Shown here piece after piece: positions 35,143-44,217 of a stretch of 64,000 nt of DNA (its first letter is position 1; every line of letters begins with the position of its first letter). Where the stretch lies: the NCBI GenBank assembly GCA_944325875.1, contig CALVBU010000001.1:248001-312000 (forward strand). The letters are read 5' to 3'. The notes beneath the pieces were generated by a model. It did no database searches. It saw nothing but the letters and a program-made list of their open reading frames with translations, and had not been told where the DNA came from. This DNA comes from Candidatus Gastranaerophilales bacterium (GTDB lineage: Bacteria > Cyanobacteriota > Vampirovibrionia > Gastranaerophilales > Gastranaerophilaceae). The position numbers and the translations under genes were made by a program.

Positions 35143-37995
35143 ATGGGAAATGAAAAAACTTTAATATTAATAGATGGTCATGCATTAGCATTTAGACAAT
35201 ATTTTGCGTTGGAAAGAACTAATATGAAAACGACAGATGGCACACCTACGTGGGCCGTCTATGGTTTTTTTAAGGCAATATTTGATTTGCTTAAAAACTC
35301 CAGTTTAAAAGCTGATGCCATAGCAGTTGCTTTTGATGTAAGCCATCATACTTTTAGAACAGAAAAATATCCTGACTATAAATGTAACAGAGAAGCTATG
35401 CCAGACCCTATGAGATTACAAATGGGATTAATCTATGAAGGGTTAAAAGCTTTTAATATTCCTATATACACAAAAGAAGGATTTGAAGCTGACGACGTTA
35501 TAGGTACAATTTCTAAAAAAGCCTGCGAATTAGGACACAAAGTTCTAATATTAACAGGAGATCAAGATGCATTTCAGTTAGTCGATAAAAACGGATGCGT
35601 CAAAGTTATATTGCCTGCAAAAGGTGAATTAATTGAATATAACTGGGATGCAATACATGATAAACTTGGCGTCTATCCGGATCAAGTAATCGATTACAAA
35701 GCTCTTAGAGGAGATACATCAGATTGCATTCCTGGGATAAAAGGGATTGGCGAAAAAATGGCACAAAAGCTTCTTTCACGTTATTACACACTTGAAGAAG
35801 TTCTTGAACATTGTGAAGAAATCCCTGAAAAAGCGTTAAAAGCAAAAATTTGTTCGGGCAAAGAAGATGCGCTCTTAAGTCAATATCTTGCAACAATAGT
35901 TAGAGACTTAGATATAAACTTTGATTTTGATAACACAGTAGTTGAATTACCTGACATCAAAAAGGTTACTGAATTTTTAAAACAAATGCAGTTTTACAGC
36001 TATATAAAAAATATAAATGAAATACTCTCTTCATTTAATAAAGATGCGGTATTACCTAAACAAAGCGCATTAGAACAAAATGTTCCAAGCGGACAAATAC
36101 AACTTGGACTTTTTACAGAAGTCGTTCATGCTGAAATTAATAAATCATCATTAAACTATTCAAAACAATTAATTACAGATAGCACTGACTTTGAAAACTT
36201 AAAAAAGAAGCTTCAAGAACATTCCGTTATATATTTTGATGTAAAAGCTAACGTCAAAAGTGCTATAGACAATACAATTACTGGTATAGTATTAAGTTTT
36301 AACGATGGATTATCCTTTAAAGACAATATACTTACCAAAGCTGATGACAAAACTACAGAAGTATTTTATATACCACTAAATCATTCAAACTTAGCAAACC
36401 AATTAAACACATCTGAGATCTTAGAAAACTTAAAGCCAATCTTTGAGAGTTCTGAAATCAAAAAAATATCTTACGATTCAAAAAGTAAATATAATATACT
36501 AAAAACACATGGTATAAATCTTAATGGCGTAAATTTTGACGTATTATTAGCAAGCTATATAAAGAATCCATCAAGAAAACATGAATTAGATGTTCAAAGT
36601 ATGGAGCATCTGGATCATGCAATAAGAGAATTTGCACCTTTTGAAAAAGATAAGAAAAAACGTATAAAAATCGAAGATGCAGATATAAACAATGTTCTAA
36701 ACAGCGTTGCTGACGAAGCTGCAACAGTCACAGAATTAACTAAATTTTGGTTAGACTATCTTGATAATGATGAATTAAAAGTTTTATATAACATTGAAAT
36801 CCCAGTGGCAAAAGTTCTTTCTGAAATGGAATTTGTGGGAGTAACTGTAAATACAGATTATTTAGTTCAACTATCAAAAAATATGGATTCCTGCCTCCAC
36901 AAATTAGAACGAAAAATATATGATATTGCTGATTGCGGATTTAATATCAACTCACCACGACAAGTTGGAGAAATCCTTTTTGAAAAACTTGGATTAAAAA
37001 GTAAGAAAAAACGTGTAAAAGGTCATTATTCAACCAGTGCAGAAATTTTAGAGGATTTAGCAACTGATTATGAAATTGCAAGATTAATACTTGAATATAG
37101 AAAATATTCGAAACTAAAATCTACTTATACAGATGCATTACCAGCACTTATAGATAAAGATGGCAGAATTCACACAACATTCAACCAAACAATAACAGCA
37201 ACAGGACGCTTATCTTCTTCTAATCCGAATTTACAAAATATTCCAATTAGAACAGAAGAAGGGAATAAGATTAGAACAGCATTCGTGCCGGAAAATCAAG
37301 AATCTTCACTGATTTTATCAGCAGATTACTCACAAATTGAATTGAGAATTCTTGCTCACATATCACAAGACAAACATTTAATCGAAGCCTTTAAATCGGG
37401 AATTGATGTGCATACTCTTACAGCATCAAAAGTATTTGAAGTACCAATCGAAGAAGTTACTAAAGAAATGCGTTATAAAGCAAAAGCAGTAAACTTCGGT
37501 ATAATTTACGGACAAAGTAAATATGGGCTTTCCAAAGCTTTAGGAATATCAAATGCTGAGGCTGAAACATTTATCAATAAATACTTTGCAACATATCCGA
37601 AAATCAAAGCTTATATGGAAGCAACCGTAAAACAAGCAGAAATTGATGGTTTTGTAGAGACAATTTTCGGAAGAAAAAGATATCTAAAAGACGAACTGGA
37701 AAGTTCAAATACAATGATTAGAGAATTTGCAAAAAGAGCTGCAATAAATCAACCTATGCAAGGGACAGCGGCAGATTTAATAAAAATTGCAATGATAGAT
37801 TTTTCAAAAAAATTGAAAGAAAACAACTTAAAATCTAAAATGATACTACAAGTACACGATGAACTTGTAGTTGAAGTTGAAAAAGATGAACTGGACTTGG
37901 TAAAAAAACTAATAAAGGAATCTATGGAACTTAATCAGCCTCTTGAGGTTCCTTTAATTATAGATATTAATACAGGTGACACATGGAAAGAATAA
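35143..37995 (+). CDS. polA: DNA polymerase I
   Basis: 950 residues. The N-terminal 5'-3' exonuclease domain (residues 1-290) has LILIDGHALAFRQYFAL and GDTSDCIPGIKGIGEKMAQK. The middle domain (about 345-530) matches the 3'-5' exonuclease fold, but the usual first active-site motif DxE reads FDVKANVK (Asp366, Lys368), so proofreading is probably lost. The polymerase domain has motif A DYSQIELR (about 728), motif B RYKAKAVNFGIIYG (about 777) and motif C QVHDELVVEV (about 903). It follows clpX by 35 bases and overlaps the next gene by 13. Confidence 0.96.
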   Translation: MGNEKTLILIDGHALAFRQYFALERTNMKTTDGTPTWAVYGFFKAIFDLLKNSSLKADAIAVAFDVSHHTFRTEKYPDYKCNREAMPDPMRLQMGLIYEGLKAFNIPIYTKEGFEADDVIGTISKKACELGHKVLILTGDQDAFQLVDKNGCVKVILPAKGELIEYNWDAIHDKLGVYPDQVIDYKALRGDTSDCIPGIKGIGEKMAQKLLSRYYTLEEVLEHCEEIPEKALKAKICSGKEDALLSQYLATIVRDLDINFDFDNTVVELPDIKKVTEFLKQMQFYSYIKNINEILSSFNKDAVLPKQSALEQNVPSGQIQLGLFTEVVHAEINKSSLNYSKQLITDSTDFENLKKKLQEHSVIYFDVKANVKSAIDNTITGIVLSFNDGLSFKDNILTKADDKTTEVFYIPLNHSNLANQLNTSEILENLKPIFESSEIKKISYDSKSKYNILKTHGINLNGVNFDVLLASYIKNPSRKHELDVQSMEHLDHAIREFAPFEKDKKKRIKIEDADINNVLNSVADEAATVTELTKFWLDYLDNDELKVLYNIEIPVAKVLSEMEFVGVTVNTDYLVQLSKNMDSCLHKLERKIYDIADCGFNINSPRQVGEILFEKLGLKSKKKRVKGHYSTSAEILEDLATDYEIARLILEYRKYSKLKSTYTDALPALIDKDGRIHTTFNQTITATGRLSSSNPNLQNIPIRTEEGNKIRTAFVPENQESSLILSADYSQIELRILAHISQDKHLIEAFKSGIDVHTLTASKVFEVPIEEVTKEMRYKAKAVNFGIIYGQSKYGLSKALGISNAEAETFINKYFATYPKIKAYMEATVKQAEIDGFVETIFGRKRYLKDELESSNTMIREFAKRAAINQPMQGTAADLIKIAMIDFSKKLKENNLKSKMILQVHDELVVEVEKDELDLVKKLIKESMELNQPLEVPLIIDINTGDTWKE

Positions 37996-38411
37996 AAACA
38001 GGCTTTATAATTGTTATTACTTGCATAATTACATTTTTAACAAATTGTGCATTTGCAGAAGAATCGACTTTAAGTGCACTTATCACTCCACAAAATGTAG
38101 AATTTGAAAAATGCACCAAACAATATAATCTTCCACCAGAAAAACTATACTACTTAACTGCAGGTGCAATCAATGCAAATCGTTTTGAAATTGAAGAATT
38201 ACAGTCTAAAACAGGATATATTTTATTCAGAGCAGTAGGCAAAGAATTTCTGGCAAGTGTTGTTAAATTAAGCACTCAAAAAAGTATGCTAAAAATTACG
38301 CCTACAGATGGAAACTATTACTTTGCCCCAGGAATTGTATCTAACACATTCAAATATATTGACCTAAATCTTGCAGCACCGCTTACTCAAGTCAAACCAA
38401 CATCTAACTAG
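37983..38411 (+). CDS. Secreted uncharacterised protein coupled to polA
   Basis: 142 residues with a signal peptide (MERIKTGFIIVITCIITFLT, cleavage near AFA-EES at about residue 25; a Cys in the segment is not a standard lipobox). The mature part (about 115 residues) is probably alpha/beta with no recognised family. Its ATG is 13 bases inside polA, so its translation is likely coupled to it. It converges on tlyA with 3 bases between stops. Confidence 0.65.
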   Translation: MERIKTGFIIVITCIITFLTNCAFAEESTLSALITPQNVEFEKCTKQYNLPPEKLYYLTAGAINANRFEIEELQSKTGYILFRAVGKEFLASVVKLSTQKSMLKITPTDGNYYFAPGIVSNTFKYIDLNLAAPLTQVKPTSN

Positions 38412-38414
38412 CAA

Positions 38415-39224
38415 TTAGTTTAAAGTTTCAAAAGCAGAATTTACTATATCTGAAATATTCAAATCTATAGAATCCCCTTGAGTAGAAATCCAGATTAAGT
38501 ATTCAATATTTCCAGAAGGTCCTTTGATAGAGGAAAAAGTAAGTCCTTTAACCTTATAATCAAGGGTTAGAGCAAAATTAACAACATTTTCTATAACTTC
38601 TTCATGAGTTTTTTTACTGCGAACAACTCCGCCTTTTTCAACTTTATCTTTCCCCGCTTCAAATTGAGGTTTTATAAGACAAATCATCTCGTGGAATTCG
38701 GGACTCAAGAGCTTTTTTAAATTTTCCAAAACTTTTGTAAGAGAAATAAAAGACAAATCACTCACCAAAAGATTAGCCACAGGCTCATCTTCAGTATAAA
38801 TATCTTCAAAGCTGCATATTTTCAAGTTAGTGCGTTCGATAGTCTTAACTCTTTTATCAGCACGAATTTTCCAATCAAGCTGCCCATAACCAACATCTAC
38901 AGCGTAGACAAAACTTGCACCGTTTTGCAAAAGACAATCAGTAAAACCACCAGTCGATGCTCCTGCATCAAAACAAATTCTGCCCTCAACATTCACAGGA
39001 AATGTATCAAGAGCTTTTTTTAATTTAAAACCGCCTCTTGAGACAAAAGGCATTGATTTAACTACAATATCATATTCTTTTTCCGGTGAAATTTGGAATC
39101 CGGCTTTAGTTATATATTCATCGTTGATTTTTACATGGCCTGCAAGAATAGCTGAAGATGCCTTACTTTTTGTTTCAAAGTAACCTAAATCAACGAGATA
39201 CTTATCGAGTCGTTCTTTTTTCAT
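38415..39224 (-). CDS. tlyA: TlyA-family rRNA 2'-O-methyltransferase
   Basis: 269 residues. The N-terminal S4 RNA-binding domain (about 1-60, ERLDKYLVDLGYFETKSKAS) is followed by an FtsJ/RrmJ-like methyltransferase fold with SAM-binding ICFDAGASTGGFTDCLLQNG (about 83-102) and LLVSDLSFISLTKVL (about 152). Mycobacterial and related TlyA methylates 16S and 23S rRNA; older annotation calls it hemolysin A. It is followed on the opposite side by tatD upstream of it on the same strand, 45 bases apart. Confidence 0.93.
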   Translation of the reverse strand: MKKERLDKYLVDLGYFETKSKASSAILAGHVKINDEYITKAGFQISPEKEYDIVVKSMPFVSRGGFKLKKALDTFPVNVEGRICFDAGASTGGFTDCLLQNGASFVYAVDVGYGQLDWKIRADKRVKTIERTNLKICSFEDIYTEDEPVANLLVSDLSFISLTKVLENLKKLLSPEFHEMICLIKPQFEAGKDKVEKGGVVRSKKTHEEVIENVVNFALTLDYKVKGLTFSSIKGPSGNIEYLIWISTQGDSIDLNISDIVNSAFETLN

Positions 39225-39269
39225 AAGTTAAAAATAACATAAAAACACTAATTTTAGTATTTGAAAATC

Positions 39270-40040
39270 TTAGAAGTTAAATATTAATTGTGCATTTTCA
39301 GATGTTTTTAACGCTACTTCTTCATAAGAAATACCACGCAATTTAGCAATTTCTTCTGCGACAAATTTTACATATGCAGGCTCATTTTCTTTACCTCGAT
39401 AAGGCACAGGTGTCAAATAAGGAGCATCCGTCTCTAAAAGAAGTCTATCTAGGGGAACATCAATTGCTACGTCCTTCATTTTTACAGCATTCTTAAAAGT
39501 AACAACACCACCTATCGCAAGATACCAGCCTTCTTTCAAGCATTCTCTTGCAAACTCAACACTTCCTGAAAAACAATGCATAATAATTTTTGAGTTTTTG
39601 TTATACTCTTTTAAGATATCAAAAGTATCCTTATGAGCTTCTCTATCATGAATCGATATCGGTAAATTCAATTCATTTGCAAGTTTAATCTGTTTTATAA
39701 AAACGTCTTTTTGCAAATCTATAAATGACTTGTCCCAATAATAATCAAGCCCTATTTCACCTATTCCAACAATTTTATTGGATTTTGAATATTCTTTTAT
39801 CTTATCGATCAAATTATCATCCCAATCTTTAACTTCTGATGGATGAACACCCAATAATCCATATAAATTTTCGTACTTGTTTACAAGCTCAAAAATTTTA
39901 TCAACATCTTTCGGGTAAGCGCAAGGCACAATAATCTTTTGAACCCCACAAGTAAATGCGTTTGCTATAATATCATCTATAGTTTTCCCCTCAATCATAT
40001 CAACATGGGAATGTGTATCTATCAAAAATGTTTCATTCAT
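39270..40040 (-). CDS. tatD: TatD-family metal-dependent deoxyribonuclease
   Basis: 256 residues, the normal length. Metal ligands: DTHSHVD at the N-terminus, GEIGLDYYW (about 96), SIHDREAHKDT (about 123), MHCFSGS (about 149) and LLETDAPYLTP (about 201). Amidohydrolase-fold nuclease/3'-exonuclease. There is no Shine-Dalgarno sequence; a reverse-strand TATAAT (40052-40047) ends exactly six bases before the ATG, which suggests a leaderless mRNA. It is divergent from gatD, with only 45 bases between the two start codons. Confidence 0.93.
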   Translation of the reverse strand: MNETFLIDTHSHVDMIEGKTIDDIIANAFTCGVQKIIVPCAYPKDVDKIFELVNKYENLYGLLGVHPSEVKDWDDNLIDKIKEYSKSNKIVGIGEIGLDYYWDKSFIDLQKDVFIKQIKLANELNLPISIHDREAHKDTFDILKEYNKNSKIIMHCFSGSVEFARECLKEGWYLAIGGVVTFKNAVKMKDVAIDVPLDRLLLETDAPYLTPVPYRGKENEPAYVKFVAEEIAKLRGISYEEVALKTSENAQLIFNF

Positions 40041-40046
40041 ATAATA

Positions 40047-40077
40047 ATTATACCACGCAAGAAATTTGTGATATAAT
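40047..40077. promoter_or_regulatory. Back-to-back -10 boxes for tatD and gatD
   Basis: Reverse-strand TATAAT at 40052-40047 (six bases to the tatD ATG) and forward TATAAT at 40072-40077 (eight bases to the gatD ATG). The -35 region of each promoter must lie on or near the -10 of the other; both -35 boxes are poor. Confidence 0.6.
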
Positions 40078-40085
40078 CGGCATAT

Positions 40086-40820
40086 ATGGAGAATAGAGAG
40101 TTAAAAATATCAATAGCACATCTTTATCCTGAACTATTAAACCTATATGGAGATATCGGGAATATTATCGCTTTGAAAAAACGTTGCGAATGGCGTGGTA
40201 TTGAAGTGGAATTTGAGGATATTCACTCTGGCGATACAATAAAAGAGCATGACATCTACTTTATAGGCGGCGGACAAGATAAGCAACAAGAAGAAGTTGC
40301 TGATGAGCTTTTTAAGAATAAATGGTTCTTACATAAAGAACGTGACTGTGGCGCTGTATTTTTAGGGATTTGTGGAGGATATCAGCTCTTTGGACACTAT
40401 TACCAACCACACGATAAAGAAAAGCTAAAAGGCATTTCTTTAATGGATGCCTATACAATAGCAGGAGATAATCGTTTTATCGGTAACGTTACTGCCAAAA
40501 CAGACTTTTTAACTCCAGATACTCTTGTAGGATTTGAAAATCATAGCGGACTAACATATTTGCAAGGAGAAACAAAACCTCTTGCTAGAGTTACAACAGG
40601 AAACGGAAACAACGGACAAGATGGAACAGAAGGTGCCAGATATAAAAATGTATTTGGAACATATCTTCATGGCTCATTCTTACCTAAAAATCCTCAATTT
40701 ACAGATTATTTGATAGAACTTGCGCTTGAAAAACGCTATGGAGAAAAAATTCCGCTAAAACTTCTTGATGATAAGCTTGAAATGGCAACTCACAATTCTC
40801 TAATAAATAAACCTTATTAA
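40086..40820 (+). CDS. gatD: Type 1 glutamine amidotransferase, GatD-like (lipid II amidation)
   Basis: 244 residues. CobB/CobQ-like glutaminase: LKISIAHLYPELLNLYGDIG at the start, nucleophile Cys in FLGICGGYQLFG (about 99), and His in FGTYLHGSFLPKNPQF (about 199). This matches GatD, which supplies ammonia to MurT for converting lipid II D-Glu to D-iGln. The partner murT is normally adjacent but is not found in this window. Leaderless-type start (TATAAT ends eight bases before the ATG, no ribosome site). Confidence 0.85.
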   Translation: MENRELKISIAHLYPELLNLYGDIGNIIALKKRCEWRGIEVEFEDIHSGDTIKEHDIYFIGGGQDKQQEEVADELFKNKWFLHKERDCGAVFLGICGGYQLFGHYYQPHDKEKLKGISLMDAYTIAGDNRFIGNVTAKTDFLTPDTLVGFENHSGLTYLQGETKPLARVTTGNGNNGQDGTEGARYKNVFGTYLHGSFLPKNPQFTDYLIELALEKRYGEKIPLKLLDDKLEMATHNSLINKPY

Positions 40821-40822
40821 AA

Positions 40823-40852
40823 TTGACTTAAAAAGATAAAATCAGGTATAAT
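40823..40852 (+). promoter_or_regulatory. Promoter of mlaE-mlaF, leaderless
   Basis: TTGACT, an 18-base spacer, perfect TATAAT, then six bases to the mlaE ATG, so transcription should start on the A of the ATG. There is no Shine-Dalgarno sequence. Confidence 0.75.
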
Positions 40853-40858
40853 CAAACA

Positions 40859-41668
40859 ATGAGCACCATAAGTAAATATTTGCGGCAATCCGCTACATAC
40901 AAAATATTCAAAGGATTCTCATCAAAACTTTATGATTTCCTAGATACTCTTGGTGAAATTTCAAAAAGCGGATTTAAAACACTTTTTTACCTTTTAACCG
41001 GTCAAATTAACATGACCGAACTTATGGATCAATGTCATCGATTTGGAATAAGTTCCTTACCGATCACGCTATCAATAGTCAGCATGACATCTATTATTGT
41101 TGCATCTCAAGTAGCCTCTGAAATGGTAAAACAAGGTGGTGGACATTTTGTCGGCCTAATGATGACAATGCTAATTGTAAGAGAAGTTGGAGCTATAATG
41201 TCAGGATTTGCAATCATATCAATGATTGGTTCCTCTCTTGCTTCTGAAATCGCAACAATGAGAGTTACCGAGCAAATTGATGCTATTAAAGTTTTAAAAG
41301 TTGATCCTATTAGATATCTTTTTGTACCAAGAGTACTATCAGGAATTTTAATGATGCCTGTAGTTGTTATCTTGGCATCTATCGCAGGAGTTCTCGCCGG
41401 CGCTGTAACGACAACACTTACTACAGATTTAGGCTATCGCGCATACTTCGATTCAGCATGGCTTGGACTTTATATGAAAGACCTCGGAGTATGTCTTTTA
41501 AAGGCCGTATTTTTTGGAGGTACAATTGCTTTAATTAGTTGTGCTTGCGGATATACGGCATCAGGCGGAGCTAAAGGCGTTGGACTTGCAACAACAAAAG
41601 CTGTTGTTTGGTCATTTGTCGCAATAGTTATATGGGATATGATTTTTGCGATTGCATTTTTCTTTTAA
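40859..41668 (+). CDS. mlaE: MlaE/YrbE-family ABC transporter permease
   Basis: 269 residues, five to six membrane helices. The family signature is present: VLKVDPIRYLFVPRVLSGIL (about 142-161), MLIVREVGAIMSGFAI and SSLASEIATMRVTEQIDA. Permease of the phospholipid/lipid transport system between inner and outer membranes in diderms. The next gene encodes its ATPase 18 bases later. The substrate-binding MlaD-type protein is not adjacent. Confidence 0.92.
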   Translation: MSTISKYLRQSATYKIFKGFSSKLYDFLDTLGEISKSGFKTLFYLLTGQINMTELMDQCHRFGISSLPITLSIVSMTSIIVASQVASEMVKQGGGHFVGLMMTMLIVREVGAIMSGFAIISMIGSSLASEIATMRVTEQIDAIKVLKVDPIRYLFVPRVLSGILMMPVVVILASIAGVLAGAVTTTLTTDLGYRAYFDSAWLGLYMKDLGVCLLKAVFFGGTIALISCACGYTASGGAKGVGLATTKAVVWSFVAIVIWDMIFAIAFFF

Positions 41669-41686
41669 TTTATAAGGAATAAATTT

Positions 41687-42406
41687 ATGAGCATTGAAGT
41701 TAAAAATCTAGTTAAAATATTTGATGATAAAAGAGTTATAGATGAAGTTTCATTCAAAGTTGAAGATGGAGAAACTCTTGCTATTGTTGGTTTTAGTGGT
41801 TCAGGAAAGAGTACAATCTTAAAACTTATATGCGGACTAATTGAAAAAGACAGCGGAGAAATCATTACATCAGAAGGCGATATTGCAATGGTTTTCCAAT
41901 ACTCAGCACTCTTTGACTCCTTAAATGTAGCAGATAACATCTCATTTGCGCTAAGGGAACGCAAAGATTTAAGAAATCAATATTCAGAAAAAGAATTGCA
42001 CGATATTGTCACTCAAAAACTTGAACTTGTCGGTCTAAAAGGAATTGAAAACAAATTTCCGTCAGAACTCTCCGGTGGCATGCAAAAACGTGTAAGTTTT
42101 GCAAGAGCAATAGTTACAGAACCTAAAACTATTCTTTATGATGAACCAACTGCAGGCTTAGATCCTATATCTTCAACACTTATCGAAGATTACATTGTAA
42201 GATTAAAAGAAGAAACAAATGCAGCCTCAATAGTTGTTACTCACCAAATGTCAACAATTACAAGAACTGCAAACAAGCTTATAATGCTTTATGGAGGTAA
42301 AATTGTCTTTGCCGGAACCCCTGAAGAAATGCTTAGACAAGATAACGAATACACAAAACAGTTTGTAACAGCCTCTTTAGAAGGTCCTATGAAAATGATT
42401 GCTTAA
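41687..42406 (+). CDS. mlaF: MlaF-family ABC transporter ATP-binding protein
   Basis: 239 residues. Walker A GFSGSGKST (about 36), Q-loop VFQYSALFDSLNV, ABC signature LSGGMQKR (about 127), Walker B TILYDEPTAGLDP (about 146), switch His in VTHQMST. The FDSLNVADN and GGMQKR forms match MlaF. It pairs with mlaE immediately upstream. AAGGA ribosome site. Confidence 0.93.
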   Translation: MSIEVKNLVKIFDDKRVIDEVSFKVEDGETLAIVGFSGSGKSTILKLICGLIEKDSGEIITSEGDIAMVFQYSALFDSLNVADNISFALRERKDLRNQYSEKELHDIVTQKLELVGLKGIENKFPSELSGGMQKRVSFARAIVTEPKTILYDEPTAGLDPISSTLIEDYIVRLKEETNAASIVVTHQMSTITRTANKLIMLYGGKIVFAGTPEEMLRQDNEYTKQFVTASLEGPMKMIA

Positions 42407-42491
42407 TTATCATATTTGAGATAATATAAAAATCAGACACACAAAATTTTTGTCTATAACTATAGACAATAGAATTAAGAGGGATGTGATT

Positions 42492-43757
42492 ATGGCTGAT
42501 ATGGTAAATTTTGAAAAAAAACTATTTAACGAAGATGTGATGACTTTGGACACTTATATTATGTTCAAACTAAAAGAAATCACCGAAAGATTAAAACCTG
42601 ATTTAATTGCCAGAAATCGAACCCCTATATCACTTTCTATGGGTGCGCCAACGGCAAACCCGCCGAAAGAGCTACTAGACAGATTAAAAGAAATTTTAAC
42701 TGAAGATGGAATCCATCTTTATTCAATTCCGAAAGGGGAAGCTTTCTTTAGAAAAGCTATTGCTCAAAGAATGAAATCAAGATTCGGTGTAGACATGGAT
42801 CCTGATAAGGAAATCTTCTCATTAATGGGATCTAAAGAAGGTATTGCAAATCTTGTAAGATTTTTAATTACCCCGAAAAAAGAAGTTAAAGAAAAAGATA
42901 TAATCTTAGTACCTGACCCAGGTTACGCTTCATATTTGCAGTTTATTAAATGTTCAGGCGGTTATGCATATCCAATACCTTTAACCGTTGAAAACGACTA
43001 TAAACCAAATATGGATGAAGTTTGGAATAATTTAATTAAAGACGGTTTTAATCCAGACAACGTCAAAGCTATGATTATCAATTATCCAAACAATCCTTTA
43101 GGTGCTAGTACAACAAAAGAATATGTAAAATCTGTAATTGAATTTTGTAAAAAACACGAAATTTTATTGATTTCAGATGCTGCTTACTGCGACTTGTATT
43201 TTGATGAAAAAGAAAAACCTTTCAGCGTATTTGAGCTTGAAGGCGCAAAAGATATTGCTGTAGAATTCTTCAGTTTTTCAAAACCTTATGCAATTACAGG
43301 CTGGAGACTTGGTTGGGTATGTGGTAACAGTACAGTTATCCAACGCTTTGGCAAAGGTAAGTCTACAATCGACAACGGCATATTTAAAGCACTACAAAAA
43401 GCATGTGGTGAAATTCTTAACTCCAAAGCAGGAGATGACTATATAGCAGAAAGCAATTTAAATTATGCAAAAAAACAAGCTATAATGGTTAAAGGCTTTA
43501 AAGAGCTAGGATGGCCTGTAGATGAAAAGAAAGTTCCGCATACAACTTTCTATTTATGGTTACCAATTCCTCCAAGATATAAATCAGCATTCGACTTCTG
43601 TCAAGATGTACTTGAAAAATCCGGAGTTGTTCTTGTACCTGGTAACGCTTTTGGCGCGCATGGCGAAGGCTATTTCAGATTATCTTTTGTATGTTCAGAT
43701 GAGCAGCTTCAAGAAGTTATTGATAGATTTAAAGCTGATGGTTTTACATTTAACTAA
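42492..43757 (+). CDS. Class I/II PLP-dependent aminotransferase
   Basis: 421 residues, fold type I. PLP lysine in FSFSKPYAITGWRLGW (about 264), NYPNNPLGA (about 199, Asn for PLP contact), SDAAYCDLYFD (about 231) and the carboxylate-binding Arg in GYFRLSFVCSD (about 396). It is close to aspartate / LL-diaminopimelate aminotransferases. A role in lysine/diaminopimelate synthesis with lysA is attractive but unproven. The start is the ATG at 42492 with AGAGG upstream; the TTG at 42450 was rejected. Ends before a strong terminator. Confidence 0.85.
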   Translation: MADMVNFEKKLFNEDVMTLDTYIMFKLKEITERLKPDLIARNRTPISLSMGAPTANPPKELLDRLKEILTEDGIHLYSIPKGEAFFRKAIAQRMKSRFGVDMDPDKEIFSLMGSKEGIANLVRFLITPKKEVKEKDIILVPDPGYASYLQFIKCSGGYAYPIPLTVENDYKPNMDEVWNNLIKDGFNPDNVKAMIINYPNNPLGASTTKEYVKSVIEFCKKHEILLISDAAYCDLYFDEKEKPFSVFELEGAKDIAVEFFSFSKPYAITGWRLGWVCGNSTVIQRFGKGKSTIDNGIFKALQKACGEILNSKAGDDYIAESNLNYAKKQAIMVKGFKELGWPVDEKKVPHTTFYLWLPIPPRYKSAFDFCQDVLEKSGVVLVPGNAFGAHGEGYFRLSFVCSDEQLQEVIDRFKADGFTFN

Positions 43758-43779
43758 AAATACATAACAATAAAACTAA

Positions 43780-43817
43780 AAATACTCTCGTTCATATAAC
43801 CAACGAGAGTATTTTTT
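43780..43817. terminator. Bidirectional intrinsic terminator
   Basis: AAATACTCTCGTT pairs perfectly with AACGAGAGTATTT over 13 bp, followed by T's; it lies between convergent genes. Confidence 0.9.
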
Positions 43818-43842
43818 TATTAAATCTATAAGAGCAAATTTA

Positions 43843-44205
43843 TTAGCAGCTCAAAGCCATTAAAGCTTTTACAGAGCGTGCATTATCTCTAACTTCTTCA
43901 TCAGAATGCATTTCAACAGTATCTTCAAGAATTTTGATAGCTTCTGATTTATCTTCAAGAGCAAGAAGTTCATTAATTGTACTCATAGCAACAAGAGTAC
44001 TTAAGTCATTAATACCTTTGCCTTTATTTGTAATAACAACTTCTAATGAATCGTGTACATTCTTTTTAACAAGTGCACGAGAAGTTAATTCTCTTACTTC
44101 ATCAATAGCTGAATTTGTACCAACTTCATTCAATACGTTGATTGAATCAGGGTCTTGATGACGATATAATGCTTCAATAATATTTTTAACTTTTCTTCTA
44201 TCCAT
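43843..44205 (-). CDS. Small helical protein, HEAT-like
   Basis: 120 residues, all-helical. Two similar units, for example NEVGTNSAIDEVRELTSRAL (about 26-45) and EDTVEMHSDEEVRDNARSVK (about 93-112), resemble HEAT-repeat hairpins, in which case it would be a protein-binding scaffold. No catalytic motif or signal peptide. It follows the FTG gene at 44218 by 12 bases on the same strand and so probably shares its mRNA. Confidence 0.6.
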   Translation of the reverse strand: MDRRKVKNIIEALYRHQDPDSINVLNEVGTNSAIDEVRELTSRALVKKNVHDSLEVVITNKGKGINDLSTLVAMSTINELLALEDKSEAIKILEDTVEMHSDEEVRDNARSVKALMALSC

Positions 44206-44217
44206 TTAATTACCCCC

